DNA from: Desulfosarcina sp.
GTDB taxonomy: Bacteria > Desulfobacterota > Desulfobacteria > Desulfobacterales > JAFDCJ01
Assembly (NCBI GenBank): GCA_029288035.1
Contig: JARFPZ010000411.1
Coordinates: 1 to 33,448 of the forward strand
Direction: 5' to 3'
Length of the DNA stretch: 33,448 nucleotides
A program made the translations under genes and the position numbers. The notes under the pieces were generated by a model that saw only the letters and a program-made list of their open reading frames with translations, was not told the origin of the DNA and ran no database searches. Of the stretch, positions 1-9,099 are shown piece by piece; position 1 is the stretch's first letter; each line of letters begins with the position of its first letter.

Positions 1-93
1 CACCATGGCCAGCACCCCGACAGTGCTTCGCTGCAATCCGAGAAAACCGGAGATCCGGGCCAATCTGCCCGAATTGGATTTTTTGCTTACCAT
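1..93 (-). CDS. Probable MFS transporter, N-terminal fragment (cut by window edge)
   Basis: The minus strand has an ATG at 93-91 behind a purine-rich ribosome site (AGGGGAAAG). It is open for 31 codons to the window edge. The peptide begins with a basic, polar stretch (MVSKKSNSGRLARIS) and then a GFLGLQRSTVGVLAMV segment that looks like the entry into a first membrane helix. This resembles the N-terminus of some major facilitator transporters. Only 31 residues are visible, so the family call is tentative and the substrate is unknown. It is divergent from the ABC operon that starts at 460. Confidence 0.5.
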   Translation of the reverse strand, partial: MVSKKSNSGRLARISGFLGLQRSTVGVLAMV

Positions 94-208
94 GGTTCTT
101 TCCCCTGTCGTCTGATCATTTTCTTTTTTATAAGATCTCGCCTCGTATGATTGATATGTATATTTTATCTATTATTTTCTGCTGCTTAAAAACGCAACAA
201 TGAAATTT

Positions 209-228
209 CTCCGCGGCTAGCCGCGGAG
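209..228. promoter_or_regulatory. Perfect 20-bp palindrome, candidate operator
   Basis: CTCCGCGGCTAGCCGCGGAG is identical to its own reverse complement. It is very G+C-rich inside an A+T-rich intergenic region and has no spacer or following T-run. That favours a dimeric regulator's operator over a terminator. It lies 231 bp before the ABC operon start and 116 bp before the divergent MFS start. Confidence 0.45.
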
Positions 229-260
229 GATAATGTTTTTAGGATTTAACTCCCTTTTAT

Positions 261-274
261 CGCAGCAAGCTGCG
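261..274. repeat. Short dyad CGCAGC-AA-GCTGCG
   Basis: This is a 6-bp perfect inverted repeat with a 2-nt centre, lying between two similar TTAACTC(C/T) words. It may be a second regulator site or a small leader hairpin of the ABC operon. No function can be read from the sequence alone. Confidence 0.35.
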
Positions 275-459
275 GGGAATTAACTCTAGGAGAGATTAAA
301 TAGATAACATCGCTTAAACAACAGGACGAAGAATAGCAAAAGGATAATAATATCGATCGTTTCTGATTTGAGATTTTATAGCGGTTTCGTCGAATTAACC
401 AATTGTGACATCAAGACCAAGGTAAACAAAAATTAAAAACCGAAAAAGGAGGAAAATCA

Positions 460-2001
460 ATGAAAAAGCGATTGGGAGTCATGGGGATTGCGCTGGTAAT
501 GTGCTTGTTTGCTGGTGCTTCGTCGGCACTTGCCGCACAGCCTCAAAAAGGGGGAAGCTTGGTTTTCGGCTCGGTCACCGAGGTTGCCAGTCTCGATCCA
601 CACGTCTATCAGGGAACCGCCTGGAAGACCATTAATTTATGTCTCTACAACAGCTTGCTGGGTTTCGACGAAAAGGGGCGGCCCACGGGCGCCTTGGCCG
701 AGAGCTGGGAAACCCCGGATGCCAAAACCATTGTCTTTCACCTCCGCAAGGGTGTCAAATTTCACAAGGGCCAGGCGTTTACGGCCGCCGACGTCAAGTA
801 CTCGCTTGAAAGAATCCTGGATGCTGCCACCGGTGCCACCTTACGTTCCAACCTCAAGGGCGTCAACGTCACCGTCGTCGATGATTATACCGTCAAAGTC
901 GAAAAAGACGTACCGGACGTTACCCTGTTGAGCGTCTTGGCAATGGGCGAGACGGCGATCGTCTCGTCGGAATGGATGAAAACCGGTCCCAACGTGAAGA
1001 TCGAAGCCAACGGCACCGGTCCGTTTGTCCTGATGGACAACGAGCCCAAGGTACGCGTGGTGGTGGAGCGCAACGCCGATTACTTTGAGAAAGATTTGCC
1101 CCATCTCGACAAAATCGAATTTCGCATGATCAAAAACGGCGACGCGCGCGTCAACGCCTTAAAAACAGGTGCCGTTGACGTCATCGATACCGTGCCGTGG
1201 AAGGACATCGACATTCTTAAAGCCCAGCAGGGGCTTGTGGTGGATGTCGAGGACGGCGAATTCATGAATCTTTGGCTCAACGCCACCCAAAAACCTCTGG
1301 ACGATCCGCGGGTCCGCCAGGCAATCGCCTACGCCATCGATCGCCAGGCGATTTCAGAGGCGGCTTTTTTCGGCTACGGCACACCGCTTTACGGCCCCCC
1401 CACCATTGCCGGATCGTGGTATTACAATGAAGCGCTGAATAATACGTTTAAACGGGATGTGGAAAAGGCCAAGCAGTTGCTCGCCGAGGCCGGTCACGGG
1501 GATGGTTTCGAGCTGGAGCTGCTAACGTATCACGGTCTTCAAATTTACACCATCACCGCCCAGATTGTGCAAGCCAATCTCAAAGAAGTCGGGATCGATG
1601 TCAAGATCAAATTGTCCGAATGGGCCGCGGTGGTTGAAAACAAAAACAAAGGCACCTATGACTTCTTGGTATACGGCGTGACCATCAAGAGTCCCGATCC
1701 GGACGTGTATTCGTACTATTTTGGCTCGGAATCGACCTACTGGGCCAAACCGATCGGATTTATGGATGCCAAGATCGAAGACCTGCTGCAAAAAGGCCGC
1801 GCGACCACCGACACGGATGCCCGCAAACAAATCTACCGCGAGCTCGAAAAGCGCGTTCTTGAACTCACACCCTGGGTTCATATCAACTGGCGGGCCAATT
1901 GTCATGCGTTTAAGGACAAGGTAAAAGATTACGTCCATCTGGGCGGTGCTTTGGCCGAAAGTTATCCCAGCCTTAAGTATACCTGGCTCGCAGGGAATTG
2001 A
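460..2001 (+). CDS. ABC transporter periplasmic solute-binding protein, family 5 (peptide/nickel type)
   Basis: The protein has 513 aa, a normal length for SBP_bac_5 binding proteins such as DppA and OppA. Residues 1-25 are a Sec signal peptide (basic MKKR, hydrophobic core, ending SSALA-AQ); the core Cys is not in a lipobox, so the mature protein is probably soluble and periplasmic. Family landmarks are GSVTEVASLDPHVYQ near the mature N-terminus, LAESWETPDAKTIVFHLRKGVKFH, the FTAADVKYSLERI helix, and DPRVRQAIAYAIDRQAI around residue 285. The start is set by a perfect AGGAGG at 448-453. It is the first gene of a five-gene operon and would deliver ligand to the two permeases that follow. The ligand (peptide, opine, nickel complex or other) cannot be told from sequence. 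Confidence 0.95.
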   Translation: MKKRLGVMGIALVMCLFAGASSALAAQPQKGGSLVFGSVTEVASLDPHVYQGTAWKTINLCLYNSLLGFDEKGRPTGALAESWETPDAKTIVFHLRKGVKFHKGQAFTAADVKYSLERILDAATGATLRSNLKGVNVTVVDDYTVKVEKDVPDVTLLSVLAMGETAIVSSEWMKTGPNVKIEANGTGPFVLMDNEPKVRVVVERNADYFEKDLPHLDKIEFRMIKNGDARVNALKTGAVDVIDTVPWKDIDILKAQQGLVVDVEDGEFMNLWLNATQKPLDDPRVRQAIAYAIDRQAISEAAFFGYGTPLYGPPTIAGSWYYNEALNNTFKRDVEKAKQLLAEAGHGDGFELELLTYHGLQIYTITAQIVQANLKEVGIDVKIKLSEWAAVVENKNKGTYDFLVYGVTIKSPDPDVYSYYFGSESTYWAKPIGFMDAKIEDLLQKGRATTDTDARKQIYRELEKRVLELTPWVHINWRANCHAFKDKVKDYVHLGGALAESYPSLKYTWLAGN

Positions 2002-2029
2002 GGACTGAAAATCTTCAATCTAAGATCGC

Positions 2030-2977
2030 ATGCTACAATATCTTCTACGTCGCCTGTTCGCCTCGATAATTATGATATTTGTGGCGGGCACCATTGTTTT
2101 TTTCATTATCCACCTGCTGCCGGGCGATCCCGTCATGCTGCTGCTCGGGGATGCTGCCACCGAAGATGTGGTCATTGAAAAAATGCGGCAGAAACTCAAG
2201 CTGGATCTGCCCATTGCGGTCCAATATTACCAGTGGGTCAAGGGGCTACTGCAACTGGATCTGGGTCAATCCATCCAGACCGACCTTCCGGTGACCACCG
2301 AGTTATTTCGACGCATCCCCCGCAGCCTGGAATTGATTTTGGCGGCCCTGCTGCTGTCGGCCCTATTCGGAATACCGCTGGGGGTCGTGGGCGCACGCTA
2401 TCCGGACTCGGCCAAAGGATGGGTGACCTCGCTGATCGCCGTGACAGGCTTTTCGGCACCGGTCTTTGTGAGCGGCATCATTCTGATTATTATCTTCTCG
2501 CTATCGTTAAAACTGCTGCCCTCTTCCGGTTACATTCCGCTGATGGAGGATCCCCTCGGCCACCTGCGATTTTTGGTACTGCCGGCCCTGACCCTCGGAT
2601 TCGGCTTTATGGGTGTCGTCATACGGGTTACCCGTTCCAGCTTTCTGGACGTCCTTACCAAAGATTTCGTGCGCACGGCGCGCGCCAAGGGCCTGACCGA
2701 GCATCTGGTGCTGTATCGTCACACATTGCTCAATTCACTGATCCCCGTCATCGCAGTGTTAGGCGTGCGTGCCGGAAATCTGCTGGGCGGCACGGTAATC
2801 ATCGAATCCTTGTTCGACTGGCCGGGGTTGAGTTCGCTACTGGTCAGAAGCTGCTATGATCGTGATTATCCGGTGATCCAGGGATCTCTTTTGTCGATTT
2901 TTCTGATGTTTGTCTTAATCAGCTTGGCCGTCGATTTATGTCAGGGTATTTTGGACCCCAAGTTAAGAAGACAGTAG
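2030..2977 (+). CDS. dppB: ABC transporter permease, DppB-like
   Basis: The 315-aa inner-membrane protein is of the binding-protein-dependent permease family (BPD_transp_1). The N-terminus has the typical LLRRLFASIIMIFVAGTIVFFIIHLLPGDP helix and motif. About six membrane helices follow, and a cytoplasmic EAA-type loop (DFVRTARAKGLTEHLVLYRH...NSLIPV, around residues 212-245) docks the ATPases. It lies 28 bp after the binding-protein gene and 9 bp before the second permease. The ribosome site before this ATG is weak. With DppC it forms the transmembrane channel. Confidence 0.93.
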   Translation: MLQYLLRRLFASIIMIFVAGTIVFFIIHLLPGDPVMLLLGDAATEDVVIEKMRQKLKLDLPIAVQYYQWVKGLLQLDLGQSIQTDLPVTTELFRRIPRSLELILAALLLSALFGIPLGVVGARYPDSAKGWVTSLIAVTGFSAPVFVSGIILIIIFSLSLKLLPSSGYIPLMEDPLGHLRFLVLPALTLGFGFMGVVIRVTRSSFLDVLTKDFVRTARAKGLTEHLVLYRHTLLNSLIPVIAVLGVRAGNLLGGTVIIESLFDWPGLSSLLVRSCYDRDYPVIQGSLLSIFLMFVLISLAVDLCQGILDPKLRRQ

Positions 2978-2986
2978 GAGTAAAAC

Positions 2987-3811
2987 ATGCTCCCGATAAA
3001 TATTAAAAAGCATTTCAGACTACTCGTGGGTGCCCCGGTTTTGGCGGTCCTCATCTTTGCCGCCTGTTTCAGCAGCTTCTTGGCACCCGCGGATCCTTTT
3101 GAAATCGACACGAAGAACATCCTGAAAGGCCCCTCGCGACAGCACCCTTTCGGTACGGATCAGATCGGACGCGATATCCTCAGCCGGGTGATCTACGGTG
3201 CCCGGGTGTCTTTAAGCGTCGCCGGATCGGCGGTTTTTTTCGCCACCCTGATCGGCGTTCCCATCGGGCTGCTGGCCAGCTATATCGGCGGCCGCGTTGA
3301 GAACATTCTCATGCGGGTCATTGATGTGTTTGTGTGTCTGCCTGAGATATTCGTGGCCATCGTTGCGATGGCATTTTTGGAGCACAGTCTCAGAACGCTG
3401 ATATTTACCATCGGGCTGCTCTACTTCCCCCAGTTTGCCCGGGTCACCTACAGCGTCGCATCCTCCATAAAAACCAAAGAATATATTTTATCGGCCGTCG
3501 CCTCGGGTGCCGGTGGGCCGCGCATCGTATTTCGCGAGATCCTGCCGAATATGGCGTCGGTCATCATCGTGCAGATATCCTTCACCATGTCGTTTGCCAT
3601 GCTGCTGGAAGCCGGCTTGAGTTTTTTAGGCTTGGGCGTCATGCCGCCCCAGCCGTCTTGGGGTCAGATGGCCGGTACGCTGAAGGATTTTATCTTCATC
3701 AACCCCATGCTGGTGGTCTTTCCTTCAGTGGTTTTATTCCTGGCCGTTTTTGCCATCAACATGATCGGCGATTGGCTGCAGGACTGGCTGAACCCGGAAA
3801 TTGTTCGCTAG
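2987..3811 (+). CDS. dppC: ABC transporter permease, DppC-like
   Basis: This is the second BPD_transp_1 permease, 274 aa. It shows the DppC/OppC N-terminal pattern: one helix, then [24 protein letters not shown] around residues 51-74. The EAA-like loop ([24 protein letters not shown]) and [17 protein letters not shown] near the C-terminus are also characteristic. The start has a good AGGAG site that overlaps the stop of the upstream permease. It heterodimerises with DppB. The 3' end is close to or overlapping the next gene, depending on which start that gene uses. Confidence 0.93.
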   Translation: MLPINIKKHFRLLVGAPVLAVLIFAACFSSFLAPADPFEIDTKNILKGPSRQHPFGTDQIGRDILSRVIYGARVSLSVAGSAVFFATLIGVPIGLLASYIGGRVENILMRVIDVFVCLPEIFVAIVAMAFLEHSLRTLIFTIGLLYFPQFARVTYSVASSIKTKEYILSAVASGAGGPRIVFREILPNMASVIIVQISFTMSFAMLLEAGLSFLGLGVMPPQPSWGQMAGTLKDFIFINPMLVVFPSVVLFLAVFAINMIGDWLQDWLNPEIVR

Positions 3812-3815
3812 AATT

Positions 3816-4799
3816 ATGAAAACAGACACCCTGTTGCTCCAAGTCGAGGATCTGCATACCGTTTTTTACACCGACGCCGGTGTCGTCAGGGCGGTCAACG
3901 GGGTTGAGTTTGCACTCGCGCCAAAGCAGATCCTCGGTTTGGTCGGTGAATCCGGCTGCGGCAAGACCGTAACGGGACTTTCTATTTTAGGCCTGATCCC
4001 GCAACCACCGGGAAGAATCGAACAGGGTCGGATCGTCTTTGAAGGCACCGATCTGCTCACCCTTAGCGACAAAGCCATGCGCCGTATTCGGGGCAATCGC
4101 ATCGCCATGATCTTTCAGGAGCCGATGACCTCCTTAAATCCGATTTTTACGGTCGGCTATCAGATCAGAGAAGTATTGCGCATCCATCGTCAGGTATCGA
4201 AAGATCAGGCCAACGGGTTAACCGTCGAAATGCTGCAAAAGGTCGGACTACCCGATCCGGATAAACGCATGCACGAATACCCCCACCAAATGAGCGGCGG
4301 TATGCGCCAGCGGGTGATGATTGCCATGGCGTTGTGCTGCAGTCCCCGGCTCATTATCGCCGATGAGCCCACCACAGCCTTGGATGTCACCATCCAGGCT
4401 CAAATTCTGGAATTGATCCAACGCCTTAGAGTCGATACCGGAACGGCCATTTTGTTGATCACCCACGATCTGGGTGTCATTGCGGAAATGGCGGATACCG
4501 TGGCGGTCATGTACGCCGGCAGAATCGTCGAGCATGCTCCCTGCGACGATCTTTTTGACAATCCCTGCCACCCCTATACGCTGGGATTAATGCAGTCGAT
4601 TCCCCAAATTGATCAGCCGTTGACCGGGACCAAAAGCCTGCAAACCATTGCGGGTGTGGTGCCCAGTCTGTTGGACTTGCCGGCGGGATGTGCTTTCCGG
4701 GAGCGCTGTAACCGTGTGATGACCAAATGCCGACAGGATCCACCATTTTTCCCCATAACCGACGGGCATCGGGTAAGGTGTTGGCTGCATGAACGTTGA
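3816..4799 (+). CDS. dppD: ABC transporter ATP-binding protein, DppD-like
   Basis: The 327-aa cytoplasmic ATPase has Walker A GESGCGKT at about residues 44-51, Q-loop [12 protein letters not shown] signature MSGGMRQR near 159, Walker B LIIADEP near 179 followed by TTALD, and H-loop ITHD near 217. The C-terminus carries the oligopeptide/dipeptide transporter extension with spaced cysteines (CAFRERC...KC). I chose the ATG at 3816 ([15 protein letters not shown]), the usual N-terminus for the family. A TTG at 3801 would add five residues and overlap the permease gene. Neither start has a strong ribosome site. It pairs with the DppF-like ATPase encoded next. Confidence 0.93.
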   Translation: MKTDTLLLQVEDLHTVFYTDAGVVRAVNGVEFALAPKQILGLVGESGCGKTVTGLSILGLIPQPPGRIEQGRIVFEGTDLLTLSDKAMRRIRGNRIAMIFQEPMTSLNPIFTVGYQIREVLRIHRQVSKDQANGLTVEMLQKVGLPDPDKRMHEYPHQMSGGMRQRVMIAMALCCSPRLIIADEPTTALDVTIQAQILELIQRLRVDTGTAILLITHDLGVIAEMADTVAVMYAGRIVEHAPCDDLFDNPCHPYTLGLMQSIPQIDQPLTGTKSLQTIAGVVPSLLDLPAGCAFRERCNRVMTKCRQDPPFFPITDGHRVRCWLHER

Positions 4800-5760
4800 T
4801 CCGCTGGTAAAGACAGACCGCCTCAAAAAGCATTATCCCGTGCGATGGAGTTTTTTCGGACGCGCCATCGTTCACGTCAAAGCGGTAGATGGAATCAGTC
4901 TGACCGTCAACAGGGGCGAAACCCTGAGTGTCGTGGGGGAGTCCGGCTGTGGCAAATCGACCCTGGGCCGCTGTATCCTTAATCTGGAAGAACCTACCGA
5001 CGGTATCGTCTATTTTGAGGGCCGCAACTTGCAGGCATATCGGCGGGCTAAAATGCGGCAGATGCGGCGACACATGCAGATGATCTTTCAGGATCCTTAC
5101 GCGTCGTTAAATCCCCGTAAAAAGGTCAGTCGGATCGTGGGGGATGTCTTTGACATCCATGATATGCTGTCTAAACAGGAGCGACAGCAGCGCGTGCAGG
5201 AATTGCTGGATATCGTTGGATTGAGCGAAGAGCATGCCCGGCGGTATCCTCACGAATTCAGCGGCGGTCAACGGCAACGCATCGGCGTTGCCCGCGCCCT
5301 GGCACTGAACCCTAAACTGGTCGTTGCGGACGAACCGGTATCGGCATTGGATGTGTCCGTTCAAGCCCAGATTCTCAATCTATTGATTGAATTGCAGTCA
5401 CAGTTCGATCTGACCTACCTGTTCATATCCCATGATTTGAGCGTCGTTCGTCACATCAGTGATCGCGTGGCCGTCATGTACCTGGGTAAAATTATCGAAT
5501 TGGGAAGCTGCCGTGAACTTTTTCTGCAGCCCCTGCATCCATATACCGAAGCGCTGATTTCGGCCGTCCCGATTACCGATCGCAAAAAAAGGGGTCGGCG
5601 GATTATCCTGGACGGCGACGTTCCCAGCCCGCTGAATCCTCCCCGGGGCTGCCGTTTCCATCCCCGCTGCCGCTATCGTCAAAGCCGATGCACAGACCAA
5701 GAACCTCAATTGAGGGAAGTAAACGCAGGTCGCTGGGCCGCCTGCTACTACTCGCTGTAA
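4789..5760 (+). CDS. dppF: ABC transporter ATP-binding protein, DppF-like
   Basis: This is the second ATPase of the importer, 323 aa. Walker [10 protein letters not shown] lies near residue 50, Q-loop QDPYASLNP near 104, signature [15 protein letters not shown] near 157, Walker B LVVADEP then VSALD near 177, and H-loop ISHD. The C-terminal oligopeptide-transporter domain carries [14 protein letters not shown]. The N-terminal [22 protein letters not shown] insertion is typical of DppF/OppF and distinguishes it from DppD. Its ATG overlaps the end of the dppD-like gene by 11 bp, indicating translational coupling. It is the last gene of the operon. Confidence 0.93.
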   Translation: MNVDPLVKTDRLKKHYPVRWSFFGRAIVHVKAVDGISLTVNRGETLSVVGESGCGKSTLGRCILNLEEPTDGIVYFEGRNLQAYRRAKMRQMRRHMQMIFQDPYASLNPRKKVSRIVGDVFDIHDMLSKQERQQRVQELLDIVGLSEEHARRYPHEFSGGQRQRIGVARALALNPKLVVADEPVSALDVSVQAQILNLLIELQSQFDLTYLFISHDLSVVRHISDRVAVMYLGKIIELGSCRELFLQPLHPYTEALISAVPITDRKKRGRRIILDGDVPSPLNPPRGCRFHPRCRYRQSRCTDQEPQLREVNAGRWAACYYSL

Positions 5761-5814
5761 GATAATTGAAAGATCGGCCTCCTTTTCCTCTAACTTGCCG
5801 GCACGCACCCCCGC

Positions 5815-5840
5815 TTTCCATCTCCGAAAAAAGATGGAAA
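5815..5840 (+). terminator. Inverted repeat after the ABC operon, possible weak terminator
   Basis: TTTCCATCT and AGATGGAAA form a 9-bp perfect stem around an 8-nt loop, 55 bp after the dppF-like stop. No T-run follows, so intrinsic termination would be weak. It may instead be a processing or stability hairpin. Confidence 0.3.
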
Positions 5841-5905
5841 ACCGGATTCTTTCCTTGTATAGTGTATCAACTTTATTCATATTTAATAAGAAAGGAAATA
5901 TTACA

Positions 5906-6460
5906 ATGGAAAAGTCAAAACTCGGTCCACAAACACTGCTTTATCCAATGCCGGCTGTGTTAGTCGGTGCAATGGTTGGCGAAAAACCCAATTTTATGAC
6001 AGCGGCCTGGTGTGGTATAGCGGCATCTAAACCCCCTGCCATCTCGGTTGCACTGCAAAAAATAAGACACACCTTGAAGGGGATTAAGGAACACGACACT
6101 TTCTCGATAAACGTGCCTTCCACAACTATTGCCAAGCAGGTAGATTATTGTGGCATCTATTCGGGTAAGAAAAGAGATAAATCGGAGCTTTTCAATGTTT
6201 TTTTCGGCGTCCTGAAAACTGCGCCGCTTATCCAGGAATGTGCGGTAAATCTCGAATGTCAGGTGATCCATACCCTGGATCTAAAAAGCCATGAGTTGGT
6301 GATTGGCGAAATAATTGAGACATACGTGACCAAGGATTGTGTTACCGATGAGAAACCCGATCCCGAAAAAATAGATCCCCTCATTTATACACCGGGAGTC
6401 ATGCAGTATCAGCGCCTGGGCGAAATAGTCGGCAAAGCCTTTCATATGGGGAAGGATTGA
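5906..6460 (+). CDS. Flavoredoxin-like flavin reductase domain protein
   Basis: The 184-aa protein belongs to the flavin-reductase-like FMN-binding split-barrel family and resembles flavoredoxins of sulfate reducers. Supporting motifs are PMPAVLVGAMVGEKPNFMTAAWCGIAASKPP, with the PNFMTAAW FMN-pocket motif around residues 28-35, SVALQKIRHTLKGIKEH, and FSINVPS...DYCGIYSGKKRDK. These proteins bind FMN and pass electrons in the cytoplasm. The upstream in-frame ATG at 5795 is rejected because the ATG at 5906 has an AAGGAAA site and gives the family's usual N-terminus (MEKSKLGPQ). A weak promoter-like pair lies upstream (TTGTAT at 5855, CATATT at 5878, spacing 17). It converges on the stress-protein gene 39 bp away. 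Confidence 0.87.
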   Translation: MEKSKLGPQTLLYPMPAVLVGAMVGEKPNFMTAAWCGIAASKPPAISVALQKIRHTLKGIKEHDTFSINVPSTTIAKQVDYCGIYSGKKRDKSELFNVFFGVLKTAPLIQECAVNLECQVIHTLDLKSHELVIGEIIETYVTKDCVTDEKPDPEKIDPLIYTPGVMQYQRLGEIVGKAFHMGKD

Positions 6461-6499
6461 TAAAAGCTGCTGCAATAGATATTTATAAGTTTAACTGGA

Positions 6500-7018
6500 T
6501 TAGGGTAATCGAATAACCAAGACCGGGATGGTAGATTGTCTGACCACCCTTTTTGCAGTGCTGCCGATCAGGACGTCGGTGATGCCGCCATGGCCATGGG
6601 TGCCCATGACGATGAGATCACAATTCTTTTCTTTTGCTGTTTGGACGATAATTTCAGCAGGCTCTCCGTTTAGGATTAGAACTTCATCGGTGACAAAGGT
6701 CTGATCTTTCGCATCGACATTCACCTCCTCGGAAAATGCCTGGAGAACCTCCTTTATGGCGATATGATCCCGCTTCTTACCGATCAGTTGATCCCGGGCT
6801 TCGGAATAACGTCGGTTTTTGATTTTTTCCCAGGTGTCGGTATTGATCATGTTCGTTATAAATTCTTCCCCGGGAAATTCAGCAAGCACATGCAGGATCG
6901 TGATGCCGGCGTCATACATATTGGCCAGGCTGACCGCATAGGAAAACGAGTGGACGGCGGTTTCCGACAAGTCGGTTGCATACAGGATTTTTCTGATTTG
7001 GATGTCGGGTAGTTTCAT
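6500..7018 (-). CDS. Universal stress protein (UspA family)
   Basis: This is a single-domain Usp of 172 aa. It opens with IRKILYATDLSETAVHSFSYAVSLANMYDAGITILHV, the family's first strand and helix with the D in ATDLS. It ends with the nucleotide-binding motif GTHGHGG, nine residues, then GSTAKRVVRQSTIPVLVI (G-x2-G-x9-G-S). That identifies the ATP-binding subclass. The middle is slightly longer than in the smallest Usps, with a charged helix around residues 60-95. It is a cytoplasmic stress protein of unknown specific role. It is followed on the plus strand by a convergent flavoredoxin gene and preceded by a repeat-rich gap. Confidence 0.9.
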   Translation of the reverse strand: MKLPDIQIRKILYATDLSETAVHSFSYAVSLANMYDAGITILHVLAEFPGEEFITNMINTDTWEKIKNRRYSEARDQLIGKKRDHIAIKEVLQAFSEEVNVDAKDQTFVTDEVLILNGEPAEIIVQTAKEKNCDLIVMGTHGHGGITDVLIGSTAKRVVRQSTIPVLVIRLP

Positions 7019-7065
7019 TTCTATAACCTTTTGTTACACCAATAAAAAAGAACAAATATATTCAC

Positions 7066-7204
7066 CTGACGCGAAGGACGCTGAGAGTAAATTTCCTCAT
7101 CTTCTCTTTGCGTTCTCCCGCTCTCCGAGCTGTAGGCTCTTCGAGCCGGAAGCCGGGCCGTAAGCCCTATTCTATGGGCCGGAGGCTGAGTCTCTGCGGT
7201 GAGC
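7066..7204. repeat. Degenerate intergenic repeat with a nested insertion
   Basis: The stretch carries the word pattern GACGCGAAGGACGCTGAGAG ... CTCTTTGCGTTCTCCCGC ... TCTCTGCGGTGA. It is imperfectly palindromic and typical of dispersed intergenic repeats in environmental bacteria (recalled, not searched). Between CTCTCCGAG (ending 7129) and TCTCTGCGG (starting 7191) sits an unrelated 61-bp G+C-rich segment. It contains GGCTC-TTC-GAGCC and GGGCC hairpin arms and is bounded on both sides by GAG. No gene is apparent. Confidence 0.45.
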
Positions 7205-7219
7205 TATCAGCCAAAGCCC

Positions 7220-8545
7220 TTATCTCCCGAAGTACAAATCGGGAAGCCACAGGGCAATCCCGGGAAAAAGCATGACAATGCCTAAACCGATCATCATCAC
7301 CAGCACAAAGGGTATGATCGAGCGGTAGATGTCCGCCAGCGTTACCTCCTTGGGCGCCATGGCCTTCATCAAAAACAGATTATAGCCGAAGGGCGGCGTC
7401 ATGTAGGCAATCTGGCAGGTGATCGTATAGAGAACGCCGTACCAGATCGGATTATAACCCAGACTGATGACCAGGGGGACATAAAGGGGCGCAACAATGA
7501 TCAGCATGGCCGTATCGTCTAAAAACATCCCCATCAGAATGTAGGACAGTTGCATCATCACGAGGACACCAAAGGGACTGAGACCCCACCTTTCAATAAA
7601 CAGCGACTTGATGGCATGCACAGCACCCAGACCGTCAAAAACGGCACCAAAACAAAGGGCAGCCAGAATCACCCACATGAACATGCAACTGACGCTCAGG
7701 GTATTTTTTAATGTCTCATCCAAAACCTTCCGGTTTAACCGGCCCTTGACGAGAGCGGCAAGGGTCGTTGCGGTTGCACCGGCGGCCGAGCATTGAACGA
7801 GACTGGTGAACCCCAGCAGGAAAAGCCCGGTCATGGCAAAAATAATGACCAGGGGAACGATCCCGGCCCTGAGCAATCGCAACTTCTGTCCCCAGGTGAT
7901 GGTTTCCAGCTCTTCCTTTGATAACGTCGGACCCAGATGGGGTTGCATTCGGCATCTGATATAGATGTAGGCCATAAAAAGGCCTGCCAAAAGGAAGCCG
8001 GGGAAAACACCGGCCAGCCATAGCTGGCCCACGGATTGCCTGGCGATCATGCCGTAGAGAACCAGCACCACGCTGGGCGGGACCATTATCCCCAGGGAAC
8101 TACCGGCCTGGATGACACCGGTGACCATGACCTTGTCATAATTGCGCTTCAGCATTTCCGGTAAAGCGAGGCTGGCGCCGATGGCCATGCCGGCCACACT
8201 CAGACCATTCATAGCGGAGACGGCGACCATCAGCCCCATGGTTCCGATGGCCAAACCACCATTGACCGGACCAAACCAGACATGGAACATGCGGTAGAGA
8301 TCGCTGGCGATACCGGATTCCGAAAACATATAGCCCATATAGATGAACAACGGCAGTGTCAGGAGCGGATACCAGTTCAGTAAAGCAAAAGCCGCGTTAA
8401 AGGGCATCTCGGCAGCACCCTTTCCCCACAGCAATAGCGCAAAAGCGGTAGCCACACCACCGATGGCACCGAAAACGCGCTGTCCGGTGAGCAGCATGAG
8501 CATCATCGAGGTAAAAATCAGTATGGCAATCAGTTCATAACTCAT
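7220..8545 (-). CDS. dctM: TRAP transporter large permease, DctM family
   Basis: The 441-aa, strongly hydrophobic protein has about 12 predicted membrane helices, the normal size for DctM. Conserved features are PLFIYMGYMFSESGIASDLYR near residue 70, NGLSVAGMAIGASLALPEMLKRNYDK near 120, QAGSSLGIMVPPSVVLVLYGMIA, and LSYILMGMFLDDTAMLIIVAPLYVPLV. It is the sodium-coupled transport channel for organic acids. It is the last gene of the operon: the dctQ-like stop lies 1 bp before its ATG. The substrate is unknown. Confidence 0.94.
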   Translation of the reverse strand: MSYELIAILIFTSMMLMLLTGQRVFGAIGGVATAFALLLWGKGAAEMPFNAAFALLNWYPLLTLPLFIYMGYMFSESGIASDLYRMFHVWFGPVNGGLAIGTMGLMVAVSAMNGLSVAGMAIGASLALPEMLKRNYDKVMVTGVIQAGSSLGIMVPPSVVLVLYGMIARQSVGQLWLAGVFPGFLLAGLFMAYIYIRCRMQPHLGPTLSKEELETITWGQKLRLLRAGIVPLVIIFAMTGLFLLGFTSLVQCSAAGATATTLAALVKGRLNRKVLDETLKNTLSVSCMFMWVILAALCFGAVFDGLGAVHAIKSLFIERWGLSPFGVLVMMQLSYILMGMFLDDTAMLIIVAPLYVPLVISLGYNPIWYGVLYTITCQIAYMTPPFGYNLFLMKAMAPKEVTLADIYRSIIPFVLVMMIGLGIVMLFPGIALWLPDLYFGR

Positions 8546-8546
8546 A

Positions 8547-9056
8547 TTACAGTTTCTCCCCTCTTGCCTTTGCCAGGTCTTTGAAAAATGTCGCGATCGC
8601 CTGCAACAGCATCAACAGGACGCCAGTCCCCATGATAATCTTGATGGGAGCCATATACGGCGCCCAGGCGGATCGATTTTTTTGTCCGTACATGACCGCA
8701 TATTCGATGCTGGAATAGGCCCCGACGAGGAGAAACACCAGATAGAAAATCAGAAATAGACAGGTAAAGGCGTCCACCGTCGCCTTTTTCTTGTCCGACC
8801 AGCGGCCATAGAGCAGATCCATTCTGACATGCCCCTTAAGGATCATGGAAAACCCACCCCCAAGCAGATAATAAGCGGCCATGGTGAACTGTGCCATCTC
8901 AACCGCCCAGATGCTCGACTTATCGAAGAGGTTTCTGGCGATCGGCTCGTAAAGCAGGATCCCGATCATAGCAAAGACCAGATACATGGAGAACGTGCCG
9001 ACCACCGTGTTAATTGCATCAACGGCGTGGACGAATTTTTTTACCGCTTTAGGCAT
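8547..9056 (-). CDS. dctQ: TRAP transporter small permease, DctQ family
   Basis: The 169-aa protein has four predicted membrane helices, as expected for DctQ. Its pattern is FDKSSIWAVEMAQFTMAAYYLLGGGFSMILKGHVRMDLLYGRWSDKKKATVDAF. The W-A-x-E and GHVRMD-LLY elements are the family's most conserved positions. It partners DctM in the inner membrane. The start is preceded by GGAAAGGGGC. It is coupled to dctM with a 1-bp gap and separated from dctP by 119 bp that hold a hairpin. Confidence 0.92.
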   Translation of the reverse strand: MPKAVKKFVHAVDAINTVVGTFSMYLVFAMIGILLYEPIARNLFDKSSIWAVEMAQFTMAAYYLLGGGFSMILKGHVRMDLLYGRWSDKKKATVDAFTCLFLIFYLVFLLVGAYSSIEYAVMYGQKNRSAWAPYMAPIKIIMGTGVLLMLLQAIATFFKDLAKARGEKL

Positions 9057-9099
9057 CTTTGCCCCTTTCCTTTGGTATCTTTACCCGCAATCAAAATTA

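Larger units (their letters stand above)
94..459. promoter_or_regulatory. Divergent intergenic region upstream of the ABC operon
   Basis: This is an A+T-rich 366-bp gap between two divergent genes and should hold both promoters. It contains a perfect 20-bp palindrome (209-228) and a second short dyad (261-274). I see no coding potential and cannot choose a specific -35/-10 pair with confidence. Confidence 0.6.

Noticed and set aside
4507-5073. 188-codon minus-strand ORF across the two ATPase genes
   Set aside because: Both ATPases on the plus strand have complete motif sets, so this is a shadow.
5795-5905. Upstream in-frame start for the flavoredoxin-like gene
   Set aside because: It would add 37 residues with no family resemblance and spans a hairpin and promoter-like sequence. 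The ATG at 5906 has a clear ribosome site.
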